Positions 34,486 to 43,148 of a stretch of 64,000 bases of DNA are shown here, one piece after another. Made by a program: the position numbers and the translations under genes. The DNA comes from Candidatus Jordarchaeales archaeon (GTDB lineage: Archaea; Asgardarchaeota; Jordiarchaeia; Jordiarchaeales; Freyrarchaeaceae), in contig JAWAHN010000002.1 of NCBI GenBank assembly GCA_038889235.1, positions 14,356 to 78,355 on the forward strand, read 5' to 3'. The notes below the pieces were generated by a model that saw only the letters and a program-made list of their open reading frames with translations, did no database searches and was not told where the DNA came from. Positions within the stretch are counted from its first letter, which is position 1; each line of letters begins with the position of its first letter.

Positions 34486-35678
34486 GAGGTTCCCTCCCTG
34501 GCATTGGAAAGCGAGATTATTTCTCGTACCACCAAATCAACCGAGTTATTCTTAAGTATCTCTTTCTGAATGCGTGCGGCTCTCTCACGGTACGAGCCAT
34601 CTTCCAGAATATCGCTTATTGCCTTTAGGAGGGTTTCACGGTTGAGGTCTTTTTGGCGTATCACTTTCGCGATACCCATAGCCTCAGCAGAACGGGCGTT
34701 CATTTCATGCTCTGTATGCGCCGGCGTCGGAATGAGTATGGAGGGGACACCGTAGTACATGGACTCAGCAATAGTGTTATGCCCAGATCTGGAGACAACA
34801 ACATCGCACGCTTTGAGAACGAGGTATCTGTCGGGGATCCAGTTGTAAACCCTCACGCCATCCTTTCTAAAGACCTCTTTCACTTCCCCCGGGTATCCCA
34901 TGCTCATTATCACTTGATATTTTTCAGGGAGCCTAGAGATAATGTCCAGCAATAAAGCATTTAGAGAATCTCTCTCGATTCTGGTTCCAGATATCCCGAC
35001 GTAAATTAAGGGGCGCTCGTCGAAACCCAGCATGCGCTTGGCTTCCTCCTTGCTTGGAAGCTCATGGGGTAACTTGTCAATTATTTGCCCTACGAATTTT
35101 ACTCTCCTCAAAAATTTCACAGGTATTTTCAAGTGCTCCTTAGCTACAGTGTATGGAAATGGGAAATCGGGAACGAGCATCGAGGTGCTCCTACTCCACA
35201 TGAGCCACAAGATGCAAAGGATAATGTGCTCGCCAAACGACTTGATTTTCATTTTAACCTTGCCCAAGGGCTTCTTGTGCGGTATGAGAAGCTTAATCTG
35301 GTGTAGGAGAAGGACACATGGAACCCCTAGCAGAATGGATGCGAGAATAGGCGAAAGACGTGAGTCTGAAACAACCACATCTGGTTTAAACCCTTTAATG
35401 TTCCTTATCTCGCACACAAGCTGTTTTATAAATGTTAAAAGGTACTTGGGCCACCTTATGCTCGTCTGTAGCATTTCAATAGTTCCGTCTCTCCCCTCAA
35501 CCAATTTTATCTCCGGGACCTTAACTACCGGCAGTCTTAGAGCTGAAATAAACTCGACGGCGTCCCCATACGTGGAAAACAAAATTTGCGCACCAAGCTC
35601 CCTCAACCTTTTAGCTATGGGGAGACATCTACCTGCATGCCCCAAAGCCATGCCATTAGGAGCGAAGTACACTTTCAT
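34482..35678 (-). CDS. GT28/MurG-like glycosyltransferase
   Basis: 398 residues. A two-Rossmann GT-B fold is indicated by the N-terminal FAPNGMALGHAGRCLPIAKR (the glycine-rich GHAGR loop of the GT1/GT28 superfamily) and the C-terminal nucleotide-sugar motif CDVVVSRSGHNTIAESMYYG followed by PTPAHTEHEMNA. It should transfer a sugar from a UDP-type donor to a lipid or other acceptor. It is translationally coupled to nadC, although no functional link is obvious. Acceptor unknown. Confidence 0.85.
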   Translation of the reverse strand: MKVYFAPNGMALGHAGRCLPIAKRLRELGAQILFSTYGDAVEFISALRLPVVKVPEIKLVEGRDGTIEMLQTSIRWPKYLLTFIKQLVCEIRNIKGFKPDVVVSDSRLSPILASILLGVPCVLLLHQIKLLIPHKKPLGKVKMKIKSFGEHIILCILWLMWSRSTSMLVPDFPFPYTVAKEHLKIPVKFLRRVKFVGQIIDKLPHELPSKEEAKRMLGFDERPLIYVGISGTRIERDSLNALLLDIISRLPEKYQVIMSMGYPGEVKEVFRKDGVRVYNWIPDRYLVLKACDVVVSRSGHNTIAESMYYGVPSILIPTPAHTEHEMNARSAEAMGIAKVIRQKDLNRETLLKAISDILEDGSYRERAARIQKEILKNNSVDLVVREIISLSNAREGTS

Positions 35679-35680
35679 CT

Positions 35681-36319
35681 TTACTCCCTCTCGTGCAGGA
35701 GCTCCTTCCGCGTTATCTTCCCACGCGGCTCCTCCTCTTCAAATATTACCCCGCGAAACACGTAGACCTCTGTGTCCTTGTCGAGCCAAGCATCAGGGGG
35801 CAAACCCGCCTTCATGCAACATTCGCACAGAAACGTTTCGGCATCCCAATTCCACTCAACGGGAACCTGTGGCAGTAGGAGTCCTCTAAAGGGCCCCCTT
35901 GCAACCATGAGTCCGTCACGTCCAATCTTGATTTTCTCAACGTACTCCCTTGGGTCCCTCACTTTAAGCAGCTCCGGTACAGATAGCACGGTAACCTCGA
36001 CAACTATGTTGTCGAGCTCATCTTCTCTGAGAGGAGGGAATCGTGGGTCGCGCGTTGCCTCTACAGCAGCTCTCATCGTGGCTTCAACGAGGGGGAAGTA
36101 TGGGAGAGGGTAACCTATGCACCCGCGAAGGTGCCTACTTCCACGAATCTGCTTGTTTATGGTGACAAAAACGCCCCCTTTCTCCTTAAGCTTGGGCGGT
36201 GCATCCTTCGGGAGGCTCCCCATTTTTCCCGTCCGAACGAATCTCTCAATGGTTTCCCTTGCAAGCCTAACGAGGAAGATTCCTTCTTCATCGCTAAGGT
36301 CTAAGACGTCCTTTGCCAA
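35681..36319 (-). CDS. AMMECR1-domain protein
   Basis: 212 residues, TTG start. The AMMECR1 core is clear: GGVFVTINKQ, the invariant LRGCIGYPLPYFPL, RDPRFPPLREDEL, and PQVPVEWNWDAETFLCECCM near the C-terminus. The family is universal in archaea and present in humans, and its biochemical role is unsettled. It recurs with Memo and a radical SAM enzyme (AmmeMemoRadiSam); the radical SAM member is at 39614 in this window, although not adjacent. Confidence 0.93.
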   Translation of the reverse strand: MAKDVLDLSDEEGIFLVRLARETIERFVRTGKMGSLPKDAPPKLKEKGGVFVTINKQIRGSRHLRGCIGYPLPYFPLVEATMRAAVEATRDPRFPPLREDELDNIVVEVTVLSVPELLKVRDPREYVEKIKIGRDGLMVARGPFRGLLLPQVPVEWNWDAETFLCECCMKAGLPPDAWLDKDTEVYVFRGVIFEEEEPRGKITRKELLHERE

Positions 36320-36359
36320 CTAAACCGCCCCTTAAACATTAACTGGAAAGATTAACGTT

Positions 36360-36911
36360 TCAATTAATATTAAATATTTCCCGGTCGCCCAGCGCTCGTT
36401 TAAACCTCACCTTCTCTAAAACTTTCTTCATAGACTTCCACATAGAACCCTTCCAATAAGTTTTACCGCAGGACGTGCAAATCCAAAATTCCCCGTATTT
36501 TTCAAGTATGCTCGGTGGGAGGTGATCAACCACTTCGTCCTTCTCAGCCTCCCTAACCTTGCCCCCGCACTTCGGGCAAAAAGAACGGCTAGGGTCTATT
36601 TCTAGGTTCAACTTAAACTCGCAAGCAATCTTGTGAAACTGATCGTAAAAGTCGTCGTTCTCCACGTAAAACGCCTTAACCCCGTGTCTCAAAGCCCGCC
36701 TGTAAAGGTGCATATCTCTAGTTAAAAGAACGCCTCCACTTTTCTCAGCAACCTTGATAAGAAAGTCGTCGCATCCGTCAGGATCATAGTAAACCTCATA
36801 TCCCAGTAACCTCAACCAGCGGCAGACCCTGCCAAGCATTGCGTCACAGACAAATTGGAGAATGGAAGACACCCCACCTAGATGAAGCCAGTTCCCCGGA
36901 GTGGTCTTCAC
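36360..36911 (-). CDS. Mut7-C RNase domain protein
   Basis: Up to 183 residues. The PIN-like Mut7-C domain is recognised by FVCDAMLGRVCRWLRLLG and LLTRDMHLYRRALRHG, with acidic residues for metal binding. A C-terminal zinc ribbon follows (FCPKCGGKV and ICTSCGKTYWKGS). The family is predicted to be ribonuclease. The GTG 36911 start lies two bases after the eS6 stop, but a start about 13 codons later fits the conserved N-terminus better. Confidence 0.85.
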   Translation of the reverse strand: MKTTPGNWLHLGGVSSILQFVCDAMLGRVCRWLRLLGYEVYYDPDGCDDFLIKVAEKSGGVLLTRDMHLYRRALRHGVKAFYVENDDFYDQFHKIACEFKLNLEIDPSRSFCPKCGGKVREAEKDEVVDHLPPSILEKYGEFWICTSCGKTYWKGSMWKSMKKVLEKVRFKRALGDREIFNIN

Positions 36912-36913
36912 TT

Positions 36914-37366
36914 CTAGGATTCAGAGGACGCCGACTTCCCTGTTTCCGCACTAAAGATATCCTTAGCACCCTTCTTAACAACTTTCATGTTTACCTGATA
37001 TATGTCGTACGAGATTGTATTCCCTCTAACTAGCTTCCTCCTGCGTTCCCCCTTCTTCTTAGGCCTAAATCCGGGACCCGAGCTAAGCAGCACCCTTTTC
37101 CGACCCGGTCCCTCTATGTCTGGCCTCATAGGAAAGCCGTCTTTATCCGAGCCGCCAGTAACTTGTAACTCGTAGCCTACTAGGCCTAAGGGGTCTCCCT
37201 TAACTATCTCGCCTATCTTTACGTCTATTAAGCTTCTGAACTTTACATCATCAACACTTATGGTGACGCTTCTACCCGTCTCAGGGTCGCTTACAACGAG
37301 CTTGCGTACATACTCTTCGCCTGCACGCTTCACTTCAACCACTCCTAGTAGCTTTGTAAGACTCAA
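36914..37366 (-). CDS. rps6e: Small-subunit ribosomal protein eS6
   Basis: 150 residues, TTG start. The diagnostic S6e stretches are present: VVSDPETGRSVTISV, GGSDKDGFPMRPDIEGP, RKRVLLSSGPGFRPKKKGER and RKLVRGNTISYDIYQVNM. The C-terminus is a short lysine/serine-rich tail, as in archaea rather than the long phosphorylated eukaryotic tail. It is followed directly by the Mut7-C gene. TATAA at about 37382-37386 may belong to its promoter. Confidence 0.96.
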   Translation of the reverse strand: MSLTKLLGVVEVKRAGEEYVRKLVVSDPETGRSVTISVDDVKFRSLIDVKIGEIVKGDPLGLVGYELQVTGGSDKDGFPMRPDIEGPGRKRVLLSSGPGFRPKKKGERRRKLVRGNTISYDIYQVNMKVVKKGAKDIFSAETGKSASSES

Positions 37367-37412
37367 AACAAGATATCCTCTTATAAACTAAGCGCTCAAA
37401 TTCAGATTTGAA

Positions 37413-37479
37413 AGAGGGTTCTGAGTTAAGTAGGGATGTATAGTGGGTTGTTTTCGCTCCTACTTAACCCTTTCCCTCT
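37413..37479. terminator. Long imperfect hairpin, possible terminator
   Basis: GTTAAGTAGG (37425-37434) pairs with CCTACTTAAC (37459-37468), ten base pairs. Outside it AGAGGG (37413-37418) pairs with CCCTCT (37474-37479) across a small internal loop. The apical loop is 24 bases. It lies immediately downstream of the small minus-strand gene at 37483 and upstream of eS6, so it may terminate the former. A structured small RNA is the alternative. Confidence 0.4.
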
Positions 37480-37482
37480 CGA

Positions 37483-37677
37483 TTAACCCATTGAGGGCCT
37501 GGGTGAAACCGCATCTGAAGGCTCAAAACAGCTACAACCCCCATCCAACATCAAACCGCATCTTTCACATTTAACGACCCTGCCCCGGATATGAAGCCGT
37601 GCTTCCAGAGCAAACTGGACAGGTTTTAGATGACCTAGCCAAGTTAACCTAAACGCCACTGAGAACAAAGCAGTCAA
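37483..37677 (-). CDS. Possible small zinc-binding protein
   Basis: A 64-residue open frame whose centre reads LEARLHIRGRVVKCERCGLM then DGGCSCFEPSD. The cysteine pairs CxxC and CxC separated by about seven residues could bind zinc. I recognise no family. In favour: the hairpin just past its stop and a TATA-like GGTTTAAATG on the minus strand near 37690. Against: no clear ribosome site and an unconserved-looking N-terminus. It may be a gene remnant. Confidence 0.35.
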   Translation of the reverse strand: MTALFSVAFRLTWLGHLKPVQFALEARLHIRGRVVKCERCGLMLDGGCSCFEPSDAVSPRPSMG

Positions 37678-37783
37678 CCCACATTTAAACCCATATGACC
37701 CGAAACCACTGACTACGGCGAGATTTCGGCAAGCAAAACAATGCTCATAAATTTTAAAACATTAATGCCAACTTATCTTTTTC

Positions 37784-38599
37784 TCAAAAATTTTCCTTTT
37801 TTAATTTTTGGCAGACTTTCTCCCAGTCAACGAGCAATATTGCTGCAATAACTAGAATTATGAATGCTATACTTACCAACATCGCTAACAAACCGGTTTC
37901 ACCAGAATACCATTCAAGTATTGTTTTACCAAATATTTTAACTCTTGAAAACATTCGTGCGGCATATGTTATCAAAGTGCACATTATAATCTTCCCCGTG
38001 AAACATCCCAAGATTGTCTTTTTATAAGAGTACTTGATCATTCCCAAAGCCAGTAGCAATACGTCGTCAGGTAAGGGAGTTGCTGAAAAAAATATGATTA
38101 AAGGGATGGCCCAGCCCTGCTTTACGAGAGATTGGATGCGTTCAATTCGCTGATTGTAACGCGTGTTTTCAAGTGCTTCAGCTGCGCCTCGCCCAAGAAG
38201 CCAAGCAACGGTCTCTCCTATAGCGGCCCCTCCTCCAGCAGCGATTCCCATAAGCAGAGGGTTGATCCAGATATTAAAAATGACCAAAAACCATAGGAAG
38301 ACGACGTAGGGCACAGGGAAGATCACAGATAAGTTGCCAAAAATGCTGACGAGGAAAACTGCAAAATACTCCCCGAGGTCGCCGCCGGGAAAAAAATTTG
38401 CGAAACAAAACATCCACCAAGCTAAGGGATTCATCCACAGCATCAACAAGTCCCAGAGGAGGAAAGTAGGTTCAATAAAGTACGAGAGGTATGGATTGAT
38501 GAACGAGTAAACGTACCATGCTAAGAAGTGATCTGTCAGAAGAAATAGTGGAGTAGAAAAAATCCAATACTTGGTGATTGACTTTATCAGTTTAACCAC
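37784..38599 (-). CDS. VTT-domain (DedA/SNARE-associated) membrane protein
   Basis: 271 residues with GTG start. Several membrane helices are separated by the VTT features GIAAGGGAAIGETVAWLLGR and IPLIIFFSATPLPDDVLLL (compare APPIPFD in the protein at 10397). The C-terminal helix LVSIAFIILVIAAILLVDWE ends in a lysine-rich tail. It is probably a lipid flippase- or transporter-like protein. It lies 12 bases downstream of the small zinc-ribbon gene and is likely co-transcribed with it. Confidence 0.78.
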   Translation of the reverse strand: MVKLIKSITKYWIFSTPLFLLTDHFLAWYVYSFINPYLSYFIEPTFLLWDLLMLWMNPLAWWMFCFANFFPGGDLGEYFAVFLVSIFGNLSVIFPVPYVVFLWFLVIFNIWINPLLMGIAAGGGAAIGETVAWLLGRGAAEALENTRYNQRIERIQSLVKQGWAIPLIIFFSATPLPDDVLLLALGMIKYSYKKTILGCFTGKIIMCTLITYAARMFSRVKIFGKTILEWYSGETGLLAMLVSIAFIILVIAAILLVDWEKVCQKLKKENF

Positions 38600-38611
38600 C
38601 TTAATAGTGGT

Positions 38612-38770
38612 TTAACCCCATGTCTCGCCACACTTCTTACACTTCCACACTTTCTTGTAGATTGGTTGTCCTCCGACATAGCTGAGTGGTTTGCTTTTAT
38701 CCTCAACCTGTTTCACATCAATACTGCCGCACTTAGGGCATTTTACGCGCGAAGGAGTTACCTCACTCAT
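38612..38770 (-). CDS. Small zinc-ribbon protein
   Basis: 52 residues from ATG 38770, preceded by GGGGAGGAT. It reads MSEVTPSRVKCPKCGSID at the start and WKCKKCGETWG at the end: two CxxC knuckles 32-33 residues apart forming a single zinc ribbon. Such proteins often bind nucleic acid or act as transcription-related adaptors. No specific family is recognised. The VTT membrane protein follows on the same strand. Confidence 0.75.
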   Translation of the reverse strand: MSEVTPSRVKCPKCGSIDVKQVEDKSKPLSYVGGQPIYKKVWKCKKCGETWG

Positions 38771-39016
38771 GATAATCCTCCCCTTAAAAGGTTTCTTTTA
38801 CCTTTTTTGTTTCTTTCCTTATTTAATTTTTTCTTTCTTCTCCTTTCAGAAAAATTGAATCTCTCAACTAGAAGGCGAAGTCTGGTGCGCAAAGCTTTTG
38901 AGTTAAACGAAAAATAGTGGAAAATCTGTCCATGAACTCGAGAGACAGAAGGTATATTTAGTACTGTTGATAGTTCTTGTTTACTCGAAGAATGGGTAGC
39001 TTTGGAGGCTTAAATT

Positions 39017-39526
39017 TTGCAAGAGAAGACTGTCGTTATTAGAGAAGCACGCCACGACGACTTACTAAGAGTGGTTGAAATTAACAGGATTTGCCTTCCT
39101 GAAAACTACCCCTACTACTTCTTCCAACACTTGCTTGAAAGTTACCCGGAGTGTTTCATTGTCGCCGAGGTCGACGGAGAAATCGTAGGGTACATAATGA
39201 ACAGAATTGAGAGGGGTTTGTCCTCCCTAAACCCATCACCTTTCAGGATCGTGAAAAAGGGGCATGTTGTTTCCATAGCCGTGATGCCCGACTATAGAAG
39301 AAGGGGCATAGGTAGAATGCTCTTAGAACGCGGTCTTCAGGCGATGCGAAAATATGGGGCAGAAGAGGCGGTACTAGAAGTCAGGGTCTCTAACGAGCCT
39401 GCTATAAGTCTTTATAAGAAGATAGGTTTCGTTGTGGTAAAAACCATTAAGGGATACTACCACGACGGAGAAGACGCCTATCTCATGTGCAAGAAGCTTG
39501 TTGAAGAGTCGGAGCAAACAGGCTAA
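39017..39526 (+). CDS. GNAT N-terminal acetyltransferase (RimI/Ard1-like)
   Basis: 169 residues. TTG start at 39017, with GGAGG eight bases upstream. It begins VVIREARHDDLLRVVEINRI, and NYPYYFFQHLL is typical of archaeal Ard1/NatA-like enzymes. The acetyl-CoA loop is SIAVMPDYRRRGIGRMLLER, followed by VSNEPAISLYKKIGF and GYYHDGEDAYLM. It should acetylate protein N-termini co-translationally. It stands alone upstream of the radical SAM gene. Confidence 0.92.
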   Translation: MQEKTVVIREARHDDLLRVVEINRICLPENYPYYFFQHLLESYPECFIVAEVDGEIVGYIMNRIERGLSSLNPSPFRIVKKGHVVSIAVMPDYRRRGIGRMLLERGLQAMRKYGAEEAVLEVRVSNEPAISLYKKIGFVVVKTIKGYYHDGEDAYLMCKKLVEESEQTG

Positions 39527-39613
39527 AAGGAACCCCTAGGTCTTCGGGATCTTTTTCGCCGCGCTCCATTTTTCAAATCTTCCTAGTACTTGTAGGGGTA
39601 GGAGGGGATACCC

Positions 39614-40750
39614 ATCTTCCCTTGGAGAAAGCCTGCTAGATGTGTTGTTTGCGGCAAGGAAAGCCCCTTAATCTCTGCTAATCTCACAGTGTGCGGTCCC
39701 TGCCTGAAGGAAAGGGCTGAAGACGCCCTCCCTGTAATTATGAAGGTTCACGCTGAAAGTCGAAGTCGCTTTGGTTTACCCTCCCTTCCCCCGAGAGAAA
39801 AGAGTGGGGTTAAATGTCACCTCTGCGTTAACGAGTGCAGCATCCCTCAAGGGGGGCGGGGGTTCTGTGGTCTAGTCGAGAACAAAGATAAGCGGCTTGT
39901 TAGGCTTAGAGGAACCCCTTCAAGGGGCCTATTGGAGTGGTATTATGACCCACTTCCGACAAACTGTGTGGCAGCGTGGGTTTGCCCGGGATGCACGGGG
40001 GCGGGATTTCCGAAGTACTCTTATAGTCCTAGAGCCGAGTATGGTTATTTCAACTTAGCAGTCTTCTACGCGGCGTGCTCATATGACTGTCTCTTTTGTC
40101 AGAACTGGACTTTCAGAGAACATGCTAGAAGCCTTAAACCCGTAGTGAGCTCGTGGGATCTAGCAGGCAAGTGTAATGACAAGGTTTCCTGCATCTGCTA
40201 TTTCGGAGGGGACCCGGCAGTTCAAATGGCTCACTCAATTAAGACTAGTGAGCTGGCTGTAAGAATGGCAGAAGAGCGGGGACTTATAATGAGAGTGTGC
40301 TGGGAGACGAATGGAACCATGAGTTGGCCCCTCCTGAAGAAAGCCGCGTCACTGGCATACGAGACGGGGGGATGCATAAAGTTTGACCTGAAAGCCTGGA
40401 CTGAGACGCTAAACATCGCCCTCTGCGGGGCGACAAACAAGCGTACGCTCGACAACTTCTCAAGACTAAAAGTTTTTCTAAGAAAATCACCTGACCCCCC
40501 TTTCCTAGTGGCAAGCACGCTCCTTATACCTGGATACATAGATGTTGAAGAAGTCCGCTGCATAGCTGGCTTCATAGCGGACGTGGACCCAGAAATACCA
40601 TACTCTCTGCTCGCCTTTTATCCTCAATATGTCATGGATGATCTGCCGACAACAAGCAGGAAGCTTGCACTGGAATGCGCCGCCGCCGCAAAGAAGGAAG
40701 GACTAGTCAATGTAAACATAGGAAATGTCCACTTGCTCGCAAACTACTAG
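39614..40750 (+). CDS. AmmeMemoRadiSam system radical SAM enzyme
   Basis: About 378 residues if begun at ATC 39614. The frame upstream of GTG 39689 encodes a conserved-looking zinc knuckle (CVVCGKES, later TVCGPC), and there is no ATG, GTG or TTG between the TAG at 39599 and 39689. A GGAGGGG site at 39601-39607 supports a rare ATC or ATA start; GTG 39689 is the conventional alternative. A second zinc region (CHLCVNECSI, GRGFCG) precedes the radical SAM motif CSYDCLFCQNW. The family accompanies AMMECR1 and Memo proteins; AMMECR1 lies at 35681. The reaction is unknown. Confidence 0.85.
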   Translation: MFPWRKPARCVVCGKESPLISANLTVCGPCLKERAEDALPVIMKVHAESRSRFGLPSLPPREKSGVKCHLCVNECSIPQGGRGFCGLVENKDKRLVRLRGTPSRGLLEWYYDPLPTNCVAAWVCPGCTGAGFPKYSYSPRAEYGYFNLAVFYAACSYDCLFCQNWTFREHARSLKPVVSSWDLAGKCNDKVSCICYFGGDPAVQMAHSIKTSELAVRMAEERGLIMRVCWETNGTMSWPLLKKAASLAYETGGCIKFDLKAWTETLNIALCGATNKRTLDNFSRLKVFLRKSPDPPFLVASTLLIPGYIDVEEVRCIAGFIADVDPEIPYSLLAFYPQYVMDDLPTTSRKLALECAAAAKKEGLVNVNIGNVHLLANY

Positions 40751-40764
40751 CCGGGTGAGCTCTC

Positions 40765-42219
40765 TTGAAGAAAAAGGATTGGATGGAAGCTTACAGCCGC
40801 AGCCTAGAAGCCGTCACCCGAATAGGTGAAAAACTTGAGTTCATAATTGGGTTTAACGTCAACATAGACGCGGTCAGGCACGTTGACAAGAGCGTCATCG
40901 AAAAACTGGCTTCAAGCGCGTCACTAAGTAAGGTTCTCGGTAAGATCTCAGATCCCCCGCTCAGAGTTGAATCCTTGGAAGACTTTTTGGCTGGATTACT
41001 CGTCTGCATAAGGGATGGAATCGGGGAAGAGTGGATCATAACAAACGAGCGTGTCTCGGCGGAACTTGAAAGGCTGCTTGGATGGGATGAAAGACGCATG
41101 GGGGGCCAGGGAGGCAATATGAGTAATGTGCTCGCCAGACTCGGACACAGAGTGGTGGTGAACGCTCCTTCACTCCCGAAGCAGCAAGCTGAGCTCTTTC
41201 ACAGCGAAAACATAGCGATACCGGTCCCCACGAGTGGGGGGATAGTTTTCAAGCATCCACGTGAAGCGGTAAGGCCCGGAGACACCCCCCTGATACACTG
41301 GATTTCTGAGTTCAAGAAGGGTTTCAGCGTAAAGTTGGGTGATTTGTTCATCGAAGCCCCTCGGGATAACAGGTTCATAGCCTCCTTCGACGACGTGAAC
41401 ACACGCCTCCTTCTCGCACCCGGATTTCGGGAGGGAAGCGTCATGAAAGCCGAGGATGCTGCGGCCGCCATAGTCTCAGGCTACCACTTACTCAGAGAAA
41501 CATATCCCACCGGTGAAACGTGTGAAAGCGTGATCAAACAAGTGAGGGAACTGATTAGCGAGTGGAAAAAAGTTAACCCGGAGCTACTTATCCACGCAGA
41601 AATGGGGTTTACCAGTAGCTGCAGAGTAAGGAAGGCTATACTCGACGCAGTTTTCCCACGTGTGGATTCAGTGGGCTTCAACGAGGTGGAACTTCGAATG
41701 TTCAACTCACCTGACCACACCACTTTCCCGGCATCATATTCTGCACCAGAACTTTACCTCGAAGCAAAGAGCGTGCTCGAAAAACATAACCTAAAAAGGG
41801 TTTTCGTACATACTAGGGAATACTCTATGAGCATCCTGAAACAAGAGTATGGGGTTAACCTGGAAGAAGAGCTCGCATCCCTCCTCTTCGGCGCGTTGAT
41901 CGCAGCCACACTAGCTTCCACAGGGACGCCAACACTCAGCTCGGCGAGAGAAATACTAAGAAGCAAAGAGCTTACCGTCTGCGAAGACGGCATAAGGGAA
42001 CATGAAAAACTGGCATTGCTCTTGGACTCTGAAGGCGAATGCGGCTACGAGTCGTTCCTAGAGCTTGGATTTGCTGAAGGGGACCCGGGAGTCGTATTTA
42101 TCCCTTCACTTATCTCGAAAAGGGTCAAAGCAACAGTTGGTCTCGGCGATGCCATCTGCTCCGCAACACTTGCCGGAGAAAGTCTCTTAAGAAGAAGTTC
42201 TAAACTACGCAGCCATTAA
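40765..42219 (+). CDS. ADP-dependent phosphofructokinase/glucokinase
   Basis: 484 residues, TTG start 14 bases after the radical SAM stop. The ribokinase-like ADP-kinase family is recognised by IIGFNVNIDAVRHVD at the N-terminus, GGQGGNMSNVLARLG (sugar site), IHAEMGFTSS, VGFNEVELRMF and the catalytic GLGD motif in ATVGLGDAICSAT. These enzymes phosphorylate glucose or fructose-6-phosphate with ADP in the modified Embden-Meyerhof pathway. The glucokinase, phosphofructokinase and bifunctional types cannot be separated by eye. Confidence 0.88.
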   Translation: MKKKDWMEAYSRSLEAVTRIGEKLEFIIGFNVNIDAVRHVDKSVIEKLASSASLSKVLGKISDPPLRVESLEDFLAGLLVCIRDGIGEEWIITNERVSAELERLLGWDERRMGGQGGNMSNVLARLGHRVVVNAPSLPKQQAELFHSENIAIPVPTSGGIVFKHPREAVRPGDTPLIHWISEFKKGFSVKLGDLFIEAPRDNRFIASFDDVNTRLLLAPGFREGSVMKAEDAAAAIVSGYHLLRETYPTGETCESVIKQVRELISEWKKVNPELLIHAEMGFTSSCRVRKAILDAVFPRVDSVGFNEVELRMFNSPDHTTFPASYSAPELYLEAKSVLEKHNLKRVFVHTREYSMSILKQEYGVNLEEELASLLFGALIAATLASTGTPTLSSAREILRSKELTVCEDGIREHEKLALLLDSEGECGYESFLELGFAEGDPGVVFIPSLISKRVKATVGLGDAICSATLAGESLLRRSSKLRSH

Positions 42220-42268
42220 AAACATACGTGAACTGCGGTCTTCATAAATTGAAGAAGTCTTTATGCGG

Positions 42269-43111
42269 TCAACTTAGGTATACTGGCTGCTCATTGTTTT
42301 GAAAACTTGCAAGCCCGCATCTAACCCTAAAGGCCTCTAAATCCACACTCAGCATGAACTTGTTAAAGAGAAGCTCGGCTAGGACGTAGGACGCCCTCGC
42401 GTCCCTTTCGAGGACACTTAATGTTTCTGAAAGAAAAATCAGTCCACTAATACCGTAAAGGTTGTTCGCGAAACATGGAATAAGCCCGTTCATCCCTATT
42501 ACAACCCCGCTTTTAAGAACTTCAACGCCTTTCAACAGCTCACCGTACTCCTTAAGAACGTTGGCGTTTGTAGCAGCTGCAAATATCCGTGGTTTGCTCT
42601 TCACTCTATCCGTGGGCATAGCTCCCAGCGACAAGATCATTTTAACCTTTAAGTCGTGCAGCAGACTAGCTATGTGTTTCGAGAGAATGTTGGCACCTAT
42701 ATTAGACGTCGGTTGAACGTCACCAGTCAAGAGGAAAACATGTCTATCAGCTCTCTTATCCCAGTACAAGTATATCTCGCTCCTCAACGCCTTTACCCGT
42801 CCTGCGTCGTCAACAGAGACGTGCGATGGAAAATCCGAGAAGTATATTTGAAGCACCTTTACAGCACCGTTGTGCTCAATCAGGAAGTCGACCACTCCTT
42901 TTCCGACGTTTGCTATTCCAGGCATTCCCTGAATACAAATGGCTTTTTCAACGTTCTTCAGCTCATCCTCCATTAGCAGCTCGCTCTTAACAGTTAGCAC
43001 GTTAAATTTGCTAACCTCCATGTTCAATGGCAAAGCCTCACCTTCCTCCCACACAGAAAAGTGCTCCTCTGAAAGCCGACCCAAATGATCGCGCTCGGAA
43101 GTAAAAAACAT
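42269..43111 (-). CDS. PAC2-family proteasome-assembly chaperone-like protein
   Basis: Up to 280 residues; a start at ATG 43018 (MEVSKFNVL) is as likely as 43111. The PAC2 signature ICIQGMPGIANVGKGVVDFL is followed by FLLTGDVQPTS, KMILSLGAMPTDRVKSKPRI and GMNGLIPCFANNLYGISG. Relatives (PbaB/PAC2) assist assembly of the 20S proteasome in eukaryotes and archaea. The gene is isolated, divergent from tmk. No proteasome subunit gene is in the window. Confidence 0.85.
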   Translation of the reverse strand: MFFTSERDHLGRLSEEHFSVWEEGEALPLNMEVSKFNVLTVKSELLMEDELKNVEKAICIQGMPGIANVGKGVVDFLIEHNGAVKVLQIYFSDFPSHVSVDDAGRVKALRSEIYLYWDKRADRHVFLLTGDVQPTSNIGANILSKHIASLLHDLKVKMILSLGAMPTDRVKSKPRIFAAATNANVLKEYGELLKGVEVLKSGVVIGMNGLIPCFANNLYGISGLIFLSETLSVLERDARASYVLAELLFNKFMLSVDLEAFRVRCGLASFQNNEQPVYLS

Positions 43112-43148
43112 ATCTATTATCTAGGTTAGCTTCCTCTAGGTGGGTTGA

